From an uncultured bacterium (GTDB taxonomy: Bacteria; Bacillota_I; Bacilli_A; Acholeplasmatales; Anaeroplasmataceae), in assembly GCA_949291115.1 (NCBI GenBank), contig CASETY010000001.1:95238-159237 (forward strand): DNA of 64,000 bases. The letters are read 5' to 3'. The notes under the pieces are model-generated. The model was given only the letters and a program-made list of their open reading frames with translations. It was not told where the DNA came from and searched no databases. Shown here piece by piece: positions 7,465-15,452 of the stretch (position 1 is its first letter; each line of letters starts with the position of its first letter). Both the position numbers and the translations under genes were made by a program.

Positions 7465-8550
7465 ATGATTAATAAAGAATTTTTTAAGCAAGTTGATGAA
7501 ATTGCGATAGAACGTGAATTAAATAAAGATGATATTTATGAAATAATGAAAAAGGCTTTTGAAAAAGCGTATCAAAAAGTTTATGGTCTTACATCTTGTA
7601 GAGTTCAAATTAATCCTGAGCGTTCAGAAATTAATTTATATCAATTACGTTTAGTTGTGAATGCTTATAGTTTACTTAAAAATACTGATGGTGTTGATGA
7701 AATTTTAATTGAAGATGCTTCTAAATTAAGAGGTAATAAAAACGTTAAAGTTGGTCAAATTATTGAAATTCCTGTAAGTATTAAAGATTTAGGTCGTTTA
7801 GGTGCAACTGTGGCTAAACAAACTTATAATAACTCAATTAAATCACTAGAAAGAGAAAAAGCTTATGAATATTTCAAGAGCTTAGAAGGTGAAATGATTA
7901 ATGCGACTGTTACTGATACTAATGAAAATTATATTTTCTTAAGCATTGGACGTAACATTCATACTATTTTACCACGTAAAGAATTACTTCCTAATGATGA
8001 TCCTAAAACAGGTGATTATTTAAAAGTGTTTATTCGTAAAGTTGAGCCAACTACGCGTGATCCTAAAGTTTTAGTAAGCAGAAATGATCGTAATTTAATC
8101 AACCGTTTACTTGAAACTTATATTCCTGAAATTGGTGAAGGAATTATTGAAGTTAAAGGAATTGCTCGTGATCCGGGTGACCGTACTAAGATTGCTGTAT
8201 TCTCTAACGATCCAAATGTTGATGCGATTGGTTCTTGTGTAGGTGAAGGCGGCACTCGTATTAAAGAAATCGTTGATGCTTTAAACGGCGAAAAAATAGA
8301 TTTATATAAATGGAGTGAAAATATTCCTGAACTAATCGCTAATTCTTTACAACCTGCGCAAGTTACTAAGGTGTTAAGCGTTGATCCTAAAACAAAATCA
8401 TCTATTGTAATTGTTCCAGATGATCAATTATCTTTAGCTATTGGTAAACAAGGTCAAAATGTACGTTTAGCTGTTCAATCATGTGGTTGGAAAATAGATA
8501 TTAAGTCTTTAAAAGATGCATTTGATGAAGGTTTAATTGAATTATCATGA
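7465..8550 (+). CDS. nusA: Transcription termination/antitermination factor NusA
   Basis: NusA binds RNA polymerase and promotes pausing and termination. The domains appear in order: N-terminal polymerase-binding domain (1-125), S1 domain (about 132-200), KH1 with DPNVDAIGSCVGEGG, and KH2 with DDQLSLAIGKQGQNVRLA near the end. No acidic C-terminal repeats are present, as in other Firmicutes. I chose ATG 7465 over TTG 7456, because AGGAG (7448-7452) is only three bases from the TTG. The stop is TGA, overlapping the rnpM start. Confidence 0.95.
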   Translation: MINKEFFKQVDEIAIERELNKDDIYEIMKKAFEKAYQKVYGLTSCRVQINPERSEINLYQLRLVVNAYSLLKNTDGVDEILIEDASKLRGNKNVKVGQIIEIPVSIKDLGRLGATVAKQTYNNSIKSLEREKAYEYFKSLEGEMINATVTDTNENYIFLSIGRNIHTILPRKELLPNDDPKTGDYLKVFIRKVEPTTRDPKVLVSRNDRNLINRLLETYIPEIGEGIIEVKGIARDPGDRTKIAVFSNDPNVDAIGSCVGEGGTRIKEIVDALNGEKIDLYKWSENIPELIANSLQPAQVTKVLSVDPKTKSSIVIVPDDQLSLAIGKQGQNVRLAVQSCGWKIDIKSLKDAFDEGLIELS

Positions 8551-8831
8551 TGAAAGAAAAGAAAAAGGTATTACGCACTTGCGTTTGTTCTAAAGAAGTT
8601 TTAGAAAAGAAAGACTTATTTAGAATTATTAAAACTCAAGATGGTAATGTAATTGTAGATTTAAAAGGGAAAGTAAGTGCAATGGGAAAAGGTGCTTATT
8701 TGAAAAAAGATAAGGATGTAATTTTAAAAGCTAAGAAAACAAAAGTTTTAGAAAGAGCTTTAGAAACAAACATCCCTGATAATATTTATGAAGAAATGTT
8801 AGGCTTTTTAGATGGACAAGATTTTGAATAA
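8547..8831 (+). CDS. rnpM: RNase P modulator RnpM (YlxR, DUF448)
   Basis: The 94-residue protein has the YlxR signature: VLRTCVCSKEVLEKKDLFRI at the N-terminus and GKVSAMGKGAYLKKD in the middle. YlxR/RnpM is a small RNA-binding protein reported to bind the RNase P RNA. It always sits between nusA and ylxQ, as here. Its ATG overlaps the nusA TGA stop (ATGA), with a second ATG immediately after that could also serve. Confidence 0.9.
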   Translation: MMKEKKKVLRTCVCSKEVLEKKDLFRIIKTQDGNVIVDLKGKVSAMGKGAYLKKDKDVILKAKKTKVLERALETNIPDNIYEEMLGFLDGQDFE

Positions 8832-9105
8832 TATTGGTTTAGCCTACCGGGCTAAAGTGATTGTAATTGGGGCAGAAGAAGTTTTAAAAAATATGCGTAA
8901 TAATAATATTACCTATATTTTCTTAGCTAATGATGCCGCTAAAAATACATATAAAGCAATTATGGATAAAGCAAGTTTCTATAATGTTGAAGTTTCAACA
9001 GCTTATGATAGTTTAGCTTTAGCTCATTGTTTAGGTAAAGAAAATGTTAAAGTAATCGGTTTAACTAAGAAAGGTCAACATTTTAAGCAAATTTTAAGAA
9101 AGTAG
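8812..9105 (+). CDS. ylxQ: L7Ae-family ribosomal protein YlxQ
   Basis: The 97-residue protein is an L7Ae/L30e/S12e/Gadd45 fold protein that binds kink-turn RNA: NNIGLAYRAKVIVIGAEEVL, then ITYIFLANDAAKNTYK and the conserved DSLALAHCLGKENVKVIGLT. It overlaps the end of rnpM by 20 bases and precedes infB, the standard operon position. Confidence 0.9.
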   Translation: MDKILNNIGLAYRAKVIVIGAEEVLKNMRNNNITYIFLANDAAKNTYKAIMDKASFYNVEVSTAYDSLALAHCLGKENVKVIGLTKKGQHFKQILRK

Positions 9106-9115
9106 GTGCACATAT

Positions 9116-10927
9116 ATGGCTAAGAAGAATAAAAATGAAAAACGAATTTCAAATATTCCTCAAAAAGTTTTAGAAAGTGCGAATGTGGTAACTTATCGTG
9201 AAGGTATGACAGTCCTAGATTTAGCCAATGGTTTAAATAAACCGGTAGCGTTAGTTATCAAAAAATTATTTTTAAATGGCATCGTTGCGAATCAAAATCA
9301 AGTAATTGATCGCGACGCATGTGAAGTTATTTGTTTAGAATTTGATTGTGAATTAAAAGATGAAGTGGTAACAGATGCGATTCGTTTTGATGAATTTGTT
9401 ATTGATGACAAACCAGAAGAATTAGTATCTCGTCCACCAGTTGTAACTATTATGGGACACGTAGACCATGGAAAAACAACATTATTAGATACCATTAGAA
9501 ATTCACGTGTAGCTTTAGGTGAAGCAGGCGGTATCACTCAACATATTGGTGCTTATCAAATTAAATATGAAGGTCAACCAATCACTTTCATTGATACACC
9601 GGGACACGCTGCCTTTAGTGAAATGCGTGCTCGTGGAGCTAAAATTACCGATATTGTTGTTTTAGTTGTGGCAGCTGATGATGGTGTAATGCCACAAACT
9701 GAAGAAGCAATTGAACATGCTAAAGCAGCAAAATGTCCAATCATTGTTGCTGTAAATAAAATTGATAAGCCAGCCGCTAATCCAGATAGAGTAATGGAAG
9801 AATTATCACGTTATGGTTTAATTCCAGAAGCTTGGGGTGGCGATACTATTTTCCAACCTATTTCGGCTTTAAAAGGAACAGGTGTTAAGCAATTATTGGA
9901 AAGTATTTTATTAGTTGCAGAAATGGAAGAATTAAAAGCTAATCCAAACCGTTTAGCAATCGGTACAGTAATTGAAGCTGGTATGGATAAAGCCCGTGGT
10001 TCTTATGCCACTTTCTTGGTACAAAACGGAACATTAAAAGTAGGCGATTTCTTAGTATGTGGCGATATTTTTGCTAAAGTTAGAACCATGGAAGATGATC
10101 GTCATATTAAGTTCCAAGAAGCTTTACCAAGTCAAGCAGTAATGGTAACTGGTTTAGATGGTGTGCCTTTAGCTGGTGATAAATTTATGGTTTTCTCTTC
10201 AGAGCAACAAGCTCGTAAGATTGCGGATGAACGTAAGATTAGAACTAAGAATAAAGAATTAGAAGAAAATAAACCTAAATCAATTGATGATTTATTTAAT
10301 ACAGTAGATAATAAAAATAAAGAGTTAAATATTATCATTAAAGCTGATGCCCAAGGTAGTGCGGAAGCTTTAAAAGGTTCTTTCTTAAAGATAGATGTTC
10401 CAGATGTAACTCTAAATATCATAAGATCTAATGTCGGAACTATTTCCGAAGATGATATTAATCTTGCTAGTGGCTCTAATGCTTTAATTATTGGTTTTAA
10501 TGTTCGTCCTATGCCACAAGTTAAAGCTTCTGCGGATGCTAAAAAGGTACAAATTCGCTTATATAAAGTAATATATGATGCAATTAATGACTTAACATTA
10601 GCTTTAAAAGGCTTATTAGATCCAGTTTATGAAGAAGTAGAAACTGGTTATGCCGAAGTAAGACAAACATTTAAAGTATCAAAAGTTGGGACTATTGCTG
10701 GTTGTTATGTAACGGAAGGCTATATTCAAAATAACGCTTTAATTCGTTTACTTCGTGATGGCGTTGTTGTCTATGAAGGTAAATTAAATACTTTAAGACG
10801 TTTTAAAGATGATGTAAAAGAAGTAAAAGCTGGTTATGAATGTGGTTTAAGTATTGATGGCTTTAATGATATTAAAGTAGGCGACATTATTGAAGCTTCT
10901 AAGATGGAAGAGGTTAATAATGGATAA
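9116..10927 (+). CDS. infB: Translation initiation factor IF-2
   Basis: The GTPase that places initiator tRNA on the ribosome. After a short IF2-N domain (about 20-75) comes the G domain: [12 protein letters not shown] near residue 116, [12 protein letters not shown] and SALKG. Domains II-IV follow, including the IF-2-specific [13 protein letters not shown] region and the C-terminal initiator-tRNA-binding domain. At 603 residues it lacks the long N-terminal extension of many bacteria, typical of small-genome Firmicutes and mollicutes. Confidence 0.97.
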   Translation: MAKKNKNEKRISNIPQKVLESANVVTYREGMTVLDLANGLNKPVALVIKKLFLNGIVANQNQVIDRDACEVICLEFDCELKDEVVTDAIRFDEFVIDDKPEELVSRPPVVTIMGHVDHGKTTLLDTIRNSRVALGEAGGITQHIGAYQIKYEGQPITFIDTPGHAAFSEMRARGAKITDIVVLVVAADDGVMPQTEEAIEHAKAAKCPIIVAVNKIDKPAANPDRVMEELSRYGLIPEAWGGDTIFQPISALKGTGVKQLLESILLVAEMEELKANPNRLAIGTVIEAGMDKARGSYATFLVQNGTLKVGDFLVCGDIFAKVRTMEDDRHIKFQEALPSQAVMVTGLDGVPLAGDKFMVFSSEQQARKIADERKIRTKNKELEENKPKSIDDLFNTVDNKNKELNIIIKADAQGSAEALKGSFLKIDVPDVTLNIIRSNVGTISEDDINLASGSNALIIGFNVRPMPQVKASADAKKVQIRLYKVIYDAINDLTLALKGLLDPVYEEVETGYAEVRQTFKVSKVGTIAGCYVTEGYIQNNALIRLLRDGVVVYEGKLNTLRRFKDDVKEVKAGYECGLSIDGFNDIKVGDIIEASKMEEVNNG

Positions 10928-11255
10928 AATTAAATTATCACGTCTTCAATCTTTAGCTTTACGTGAATTATCTTTATATTTACAAAATGATATTAAGATT
11001 GAAGATTTTAAAAAAGTTTCCATTATGGAAGTTAAAATAACTAATGATTTATCTTTTATGACTATTTATTATACAGTTTATAAAGATTTAGATTTAGATA
11101 AGATTAAAGATTTATTAGAAACTAATAAAGCTAAAATTAGACATTATTTAGCTTCTAAAATAAAAGCTCGTAAAATGCCTGAATTAATATTTAAATATGA
11201 TAATTCTTTAAGTTATGCAAATCATATTGAAGATTTATTAAAGAATATAAAATAA
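10920..11255 (+). CDS. rbfA: 30S ribosome-binding factor RbfA
   Basis: The 111-residue protein begins [18 protein letters not shown] and has the KH-like core with VSIMEVKITNDLSFMTIYYT; RbfA helps 16S rRNA 5'-end maturation, and the tail ELIFKYDNSLSYANHIEDLL is family-typical. The start is ATG 10920, overlapping the infB stop by eight bases and preceded by AGAGG; an upstream GTG-type extension into infB is unlikely. It ends the operon, directly before a strong terminator. Confidence 0.92.
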   Translation: MDKIKLSRLQSLALRELSLYLQNDIKIEDFKKVSIMEVKITNDLSFMTIYYTVYKDLDLDKIKDLLETNKAKIRHYLASKIKARKMPELIFKYDNSLSYANHIEDLLKNIK

Positions 11256-11285
11256 AAATCGGTCGAAATGACCGATTTTTTTTAT
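11255..11285. terminator. Bidirectional terminator between rbfA and mrp
   Basis: AAAAATCGGTC (11255-11265) and GACCGATTTTT (11271-11281) form an 11-bp stem with a five-base loop. It has A and T tracts on both sides, so it can end both converging transcripts. Confidence 0.9.
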
Positions 11286-12100
11286 AAATTTTCTAAAGTT
11301 TTAGCTATATCATCAAACATGGAAATATCATAATCTTCAATACGACCTTGATCAACTAAACTTGCTAAGTTAGGATCAATAGGTGCTTTTAGAAGTGGTT
11401 TGATATTTAATTCCTTGCTAATTTCATCAATCTTAGATTGACCAAAAGGGTAGATGATATGTCCACATTCTTCACATTTAATATAGCTCATATTTTCAAC
11501 CAAACCGATTACATTAATATTCATCATTTTGGCCATATTAAGCGCTTTTTCAACAATCATTTTTACTAAATCTTGAGGAGTAGAAACAATTATAACCCCA
11601 TTAATTGGTAATGATTGGAATACAGTTAAGGCAACATCACCAGTTCCAGGTGGCATATCGACAAATAGATAGTCAAGATCACCCCATAAAACAGAAGTGT
11701 AAAATTGTTTGATTACATTGCCAATGATGGGGCCTCGCCATAATACGGGGTCAGTCTCATTTTTTACAAGTAAGTTAATAGACATTACTTTAATACCAAG
11801 ACTTGTTTCAAGCGGGAACATTAAATCATTTGTGCCAGTAACTTCCCCTTTTACCCCAAATGATTTAGGAATAGATGGGCCAGTTATATCTGCATCTAAA
11901 ATACCAACCTTGTAACCAAGACGAGCCATTGTCACAGCAAGTAAACTAGTAGTAGCTGATTTACCAACGCCGCCTTTACCAGAAATAACGCCAATTATTT
12001 TTTTGATATTATTAGCTTCATTAGTTTGAAATTTTAAATTAGTTGTGTCATGTTCACATTTTGATTTACAATCTTTACAGTTATGATCACAAGTTGCCAT
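11282..12100 (-). CDS. mrp: Mrp/NBP35-family Fe-S cluster carrier ATPase
   Basis: The 272-residue P-loop ATPase has the deviant Walker A GKGGVGKSATT (about residue 42), DADITGPS, DMPPGTGD and the Mrp C-terminal pair CEECG (about 208-212) that holds a bridging Fe-S cluster. An N-terminal Cys cluster, CDHNCKDCKSKCEH, resembles the extra site of NBP35-type members. Such proteins carry 4Fe-4S clusters to apo-enzymes; the Fe-S-rich hydrogenase genes are 3 kb away, which is a plausible but unproven client. It stands alone on the minus strand with an AGGAGG ribosome site. Confidence 0.93.
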   Translation of the reverse strand: MATCDHNCKDCKSKCEHDTTNLKFQTNEANNIKKIIGVISGKGGVGKSATTSLLAVTMARLGYKVGILDADITGPSIPKSFGVKGEVTGTNDLMFPLETSLGIKVMSINLLVKNETDPVLWRGPIIGNVIKQFYTSVLWGDLDYLFVDMPPGTGDVALTVFQSLPINGVIIVSTPQDLVKMIVEKALNMAKMMNINVIGLVENMSYIKCEECGHIIYPFGQSKIDEISKELNIKPLLKAPIDPNLASLVDQGRIEDYDISMFDDIAKTLENL

Positions 12101-12231
12101 ATGAATCCTCCTTTAACAACTTATATATTGTAGCATTTTTCTTAACTATTTTAAAGAAAAATGCCCAATTATTAAAAAAAAGAAAAAATATGTAAAAAAA
12201 TGTCTATATATAAAATGAGGAGGAAAAAAGG

Positions 12232-12867
12232 ATGAATAAGAAAATTTGGGTATTAGTTTTATTTTTGTTCTTTTTAGTTATTATAGATAACCAAGAAGTA
12301 AGTGCGGCTAGTGAATATAATGGTTATAGTGAAGTAATGTTACAAGAAGGTAAGTTATTAGCTAATTTTACTGATAGCGAGTATGAAGAATATTATGAAG
12401 AAGTTGAAAAAACTAAATTCTGGGGTTGGAATGTTTATTTAGTATGTGATAATACACCTCTAACTTATATTGCGAGGACTGCCTATGAAACGATTAATAT
12501 GGGTGAAGAAGAGATCACTTATGAAGTTGATGTAACTTGTGAAGAAGAATCGCGAACAGTTTTAGATGCCTCGGGGTCAATTGGCTATGATTTAAGTGGT
12601 AAGACTAAAACTTTTAAACATGATTTAGATGCGAAAATATCTTTAGGATATAAACATGAAGAAACTGAATCTATAAAGAAGACGGAAAAATTAAAAATTC
12701 CTGTTGAAGGTAAAACTAAACTTTTAGTTACAATAGTTGGCGAAGGGGTCGTAACTAATGGAGTTGCTTGTTATTACATGTTTTGGCTCCAAAATATGAA
12801 AGGTGGTTTTGAATATTTTACGATCACTAATGAATATCAAAAGATAGAAAAGGTGCCTTATGAGTAA
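12232..12867 (+). CDS. Secreted protein of unknown function, first gene of an ABC operon
   Basis: I do not recognise this 211-residue protein. It has a clear signal peptide (MNKK, about 16 hydrophobic residues, likely cleavage after EVSA near residue 26). The mature part is acidic at first (many E and Y), then has alternating polar and hydrophobic strands rich in K, T, S and E (about 105-165, with KISLGYKHEETESIKK and LKIPVEGKTKLLVTIVG), a pattern vaguely like aerolysin/ETX-type beta modules; that comparison is only an impression. Two Cys remain in the middle and one near the end. A strong GAGGAGG ribosome site precedes it. The next gene overlaps by eight bases, so the four genes to 14896 form one operon. 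Confidence 0.7.
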   Translation: MNKKIWVLVLFLFFLVIIDNQEVSAASEYNGYSEVMLQEGKLLANFTDSEYEEYYEEVEKTKFWGWNVYLVCDNTPLTYIARTAYETINMGEEEITYEVDVTCEEESRTVLDASGSIGYDLSGKTKTFKHDLDAKISLGYKHEETESIKKTEKLKIPVEGKTKLLVTIVGEGVVTNGVACYYMFWLQNMKGGFEYFTITNEYQKIEKVPYE

Positions 12868-13708
12868 GAAAATAAGTAATATTGCGGGAATAATATTTAT
12901 TATTATTCTCCTTTTAATTTTTGTATTATCAAAAGTTAAAAGAAATAGTAATACTAATGAAATATATTTTTATGCTATTGATAGTATTTATGAATATAGT
13001 TATGATCCTAGTAATAAATATACGGTAAATGTTTATATAAGAGAAGATATTAAAACTAATGAATTAAGTTTTGAAATTGGTAGTGATAATAATAAGCAAA
13101 AATTAAGTATTGATAATTTATCTTTGACGAAAATTGGTTCATCTAAATATAATGGAAGTAACTATATTATTTATGCACTAGATTTTTATTTATTAAATTC
13201 ATTATATGAAAAAAATTGTTCTTTATACATTGATTATTTAGAAAATATATATAAATTAAAAATTGGTTCTTTTGTGGTAAGAGTGCCAAAAGAAGAAAAT
13301 CGTAATGATTTATATACTTTGCTTGAAGGACACTATACTTATTATGAAGACGCTTTAGTTTTATGTGGTTTATCATTTAGGCCTAGTGAAGATATAAGTG
13401 TAACCTCTTTTAATTTAGGGGATGATGTTAAGGTAATATTAAATGATGTTAGTGAACTTAATGATAACCTAAATAGTAGTGTAATTGATATTGAATATGA
13501 TTATGATAAAGAAGCATTTGGTAGTTTTTTATTTAAGGATAATGTTACTTATTATTTGCCTCTTAGTTATAAAAAGTTAGCTTATTTTTATAAAACTAAT
13601 ATCTACATAAATGATACTTATTATTTAGATGGAATTCGTTATTTAATTACTCCTAGAGAATTAAATGATTATCAAAGTTTTTTACACAAAGGTGAAATAT
13701 GGAATTAA
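12860..13708 (+). CDS. Membrane-anchored extracellular protein of unknown function
   Basis: This 282-residue protein has one N-terminal transmembrane segment (IAGIIFIIILLLIFVLSKV, about 7-25) followed by a K/R-rich stop and a long, Tyr- and Asn-rich domain with predicted beta character that would lie outside the cell. No catalytic motif or known domain is visible. It overlaps the secreted-protein gene upstream by eight bases and the ABC ATPase gene downstream by ten, so it is translationally coupled to both and probably works with them. Confidence 0.7.
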   Translation: MSKKISNIAGIIFIIILLLIFVLSKVKRNSNTNEIYFYAIDSIYEYSYDPSNKYTVNVYIREDIKTNELSFEIGSDNNKQKLSIDNLSLTKIGSSKYNGSNYIIYALDFYLLNSLYEKNCSLYIDYLENIYKLKIGSFVVRVPKEENRNDLYTLLEGHYTYYEDALVLCGLSFRPSEDISVTSFNLGDDVKVILNDVSELNDNLNSSVIDIEYDYDKEAFGSFLFKDNVTYYLPLSYKKLAYFYKTNIYINDTYYLDGIRYLITPRELNDYQSFLHKGEIWN

Positions 13709-14268
13709 TTATTAATAATTTAAATTATAAAATTGGTAAAAAACAAATTTTAAAAAATATAAATATAAGAATTAGTGAAAAGGAAATAGTATTATTAGTA
13801 GGTGAAAATGGTAGTGGTAAATCAACTATTTTAAAGTTTATTGCTAAAGCTATTTATTCAAATAAAGTTATAAACCCCTTTAAAAATGTTTTTTATTTAG
13901 CTGATGTTTTTGCCCTACCTAAAAATTATGAGGTGAGAACTTATTTAGCATTGATGTCAAGTTTTTATAATACTTTAATGCCTATCGATTATTATTTAAA
14001 GTTTTTAGAAATACCTAATATTAGAATTGATAAATTATCTAAAGGTAATTATCAAAAAGTAGGGATTTTAACGGCTTTAATAAGTAATGCTAGTTTACTT
14101 TTATTTGATGAATTATTAGATGGACTTGATCAAAATATGATAAAAAAGATTATAAAATTAATTAAATTAGCTAATAAAACTGTAATAATTATTACACACT
14201 ATTTAAGTTTATTTAGGCAATATAAGTTTAAAAAATATGTATTAAAAAGTGGTGAGATTATTGAGTAG
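13699..14268 (+). CDS. ABC transporter ATP-binding protein
   Basis: The 189-residue protein is a short, single ABC ATPase domain: Walker A VGENGSGKST near residue 34, a variant signature LSKGNYQKVGI near 113, Walker B ASLLLFDELLDGLD and switch His in IIITHYL. The LSGGQ motif is replaced by LSKGN, as in several YtrB/EcsA-like exporters. With the 6-TM protein that follows it should form an exporter or a mechano-transmission-type transporter acting on the two extracellular proteins of the operon or on a peptide. Confidence 0.88.
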   Translation: MELIINNLNYKIGKKQILKNINIRISEKEIVLLVGENGSGKSTILKFIAKAIYSNKVINPFKNVFYLADVFALPKNYEVRTYLALMSSFYNTLMPIDYYLKFLEIPNIRIDKLSKGNYQKVGILTALISNASLLLFDELLDGLDQNMIKKIIKLIKLANKTVIIITHYLSLFRQYKFKKYVLKSGEIIE

Positions 14269-14896
14269 TTTAAAAATAAAGAATTTGTTTTTAAGTATCT
14301 TAAACACTAAATTTTACGTTATTACCAAAGCCATTTATTTTATTAGTTTTGTTCTTATTATTTTTAATATTGATACAAATACATATTATTCTACATCTTT
14401 AATGATAATTAAATTATGGCTTATTTTAGGGAATATTATCTATTTTTTTCATTTACAAAATATTAAGTTATATCAATTTAGTTTATTTTTTAGTTATTAT
14501 AGGAAGTCTTTACTTAAGGCTTATTTAAACTTACATTTATCTTTTTTACTAAAATCAATATTTTATTTATATGTGTTATTTTTAATACCTTTATTTTTAA
14601 ATAATATGACTATTTATTTTAGTTTATTTTTTGAACTTTTATTACTTGGCTTTGTTAATATGTTAGTTTTAAGTATTGTCTATTTATTATTAGAAAATAA
14701 ACTAGGGGTTATATTTATTCTCATTATTAGTGTTATTTTAGCTTTACTTAATTTAAATTTATTTGATACACCCTATGTTAATGTTATTTATGATAATGAA
14801 TATTATTTAAATATCCATATTTTACCAGTTATTTTAATGATTATTAGTTTACTTTTTGTTTATAGTTTACTTTTTTTAGTAAAAGAAAGAAGGTAA
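14261..14896 (+). CDS. Six-helix ABC transporter membrane subunit
   Basis: About 211 residues, nearly all hydrophobic, with six probable transmembrane helices and very little outside them; no sequence family is recognisable. It directly follows and overlaps the ABC ATPase gene, so it is the likely permease. The start is uncertain: TTG 14261 sits four bases after GGTGAG, the same spacing seen at other starts in this window, while GTG at 14249 or 14252 would have no ribosome site. No terminator is seen before the next promoter. Confidence 0.75.
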   Translation: MSSLKIKNLFLSILNTKFYVITKAIYFISFVLIIFNIDTNTYYSTSLMIIKLWLILGNIIYFFHLQNIKLYQFSLFFSYYRKSLLKAYLNLHLSFLLKSIFYLYVLFLIPLFLNNMTIYFSLFFELLLLGFVNMLVLSIVYLLLENKLGVIFILIISVILALLNLNLFDTPYVNVIYDNEYYLNIHILPVILMIISLLFVYSLLFLVKERR

Positions 14897-14901
14897 AAGT
14901 A

Positions 14902-14939
14902 AAAGCGCTATTGTTAAATTGGTATGAAAGCGCTATAAT
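14902..14939 (+). promoter_or_regulatory. Hydrogenase operon promoter with two cre-like boxes
   Basis: TTGTTA (14911-14916) and TATAAT (14934-14939) are 17 bases apart. The 10-mer AAAGCGCTAT occurs twice, at 14902-14911 and 14927-14936, 25 bases apart. The second copy within TGAAAGCGCTATAA fits the CcpA catabolite-responsive element (TGWAARCGYTWNCW, except the last positions). One box abuts the -35 and the other covers the -10, an arrangement expected to repress. Confidence 0.65.
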
Positions 14940-14964
14940 AAAAATAATAGATGGAGGTAAACTT

Positions 14965-15450
14965 ATGTTTTTACGAAAAGAAGCTGTTGATCAAATTAAA
15001 GAAATATGTAGAAGGTATGTAAATGAACCATCACCTTTAATGCTAGTTTTATCTGATATTCAAAAAGAATATGGCTATATTCCTTTAGAAGTTCAAGAAG
15101 TAGTATCTAAAGAGTTAAATATTCCTGTTAGTGATATATATGGAGTAGTAACTTTTTATTCTTTTTTCTCATTAAAACCAAAAGGTCGTTATGTAATTGG
15201 TGTTTGTATAGGTACTGCTTGTTACGTCAAGGGTGGGCAAAATGTTTTAGATAAATTTGCTGAACTACTTGATATCAAACCTGGCCAAACAAGTAAGGAC
15301 GGACTTTTTACAATTGATGGTCTACGTTGTATTGGGGCCTGTGGTATCGCTCCGGCTATCAGTATTAATGGTAAAGTTTATCCAAAAGTTAAAACTGCCG
15401 ATGTTGAAAATATTATAAATGAATATCGAAAGAAAGGTATGGGTGCTTAA
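14965..15450 (+). CDS. Bifurcating [FeFe] hydrogenase gamma subunit (NuoE/HydC-like)
   Basis: The 161-residue protein is a NuoE-type thioredoxin-like [2Fe-2S] protein, first subunit of the NAD(P)-linked trimeric hydrogenase. The helical N-terminus contains MLVLSDIQKEYGYIPLEV, and the cluster ligands are in CIGTACYVKGG and RCIGACGIAP (spacing C-x4-C ... C-x3-C). I chose ATG 14965 because GGAGGT lies six bases before it; an in-frame upstream ATG at 14911 is inside the promoter. The next subunit starts two bases after its stop. Confidence 0.93.
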   Translation: MFLRKEAVDQIKEICRRYVNEPSPLMLVLSDIQKEYGYIPLEVQEVVSKELNIPVSDIYGVVTFYSFFSLKPKGRYVIGVCIGTACYVKGGQNVLDKFAELLDIKPGQTSKDGLFTIDGLRCIGACGIAPAISINGKVYPKVKTADVENIINEYRKKGMGA

Positions 15451-15452
15451 GA

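Noticed and set aside
8548..8553. UGA read as Trp (mollicute code)
   Set aside because: All conserved genes are full length with TGG for Trp and without internal TGA; the two TGA codons are at normal gene ends.
10132..10422. Minus-strand frame of 96 codons inside infB
   Set aside because: It lies fully within a conserved gene and its product shows no family features; similar shadows at 9298-9537, 29479-29769, 48462-48776 and 50627-50809 were dropped for the same reason.
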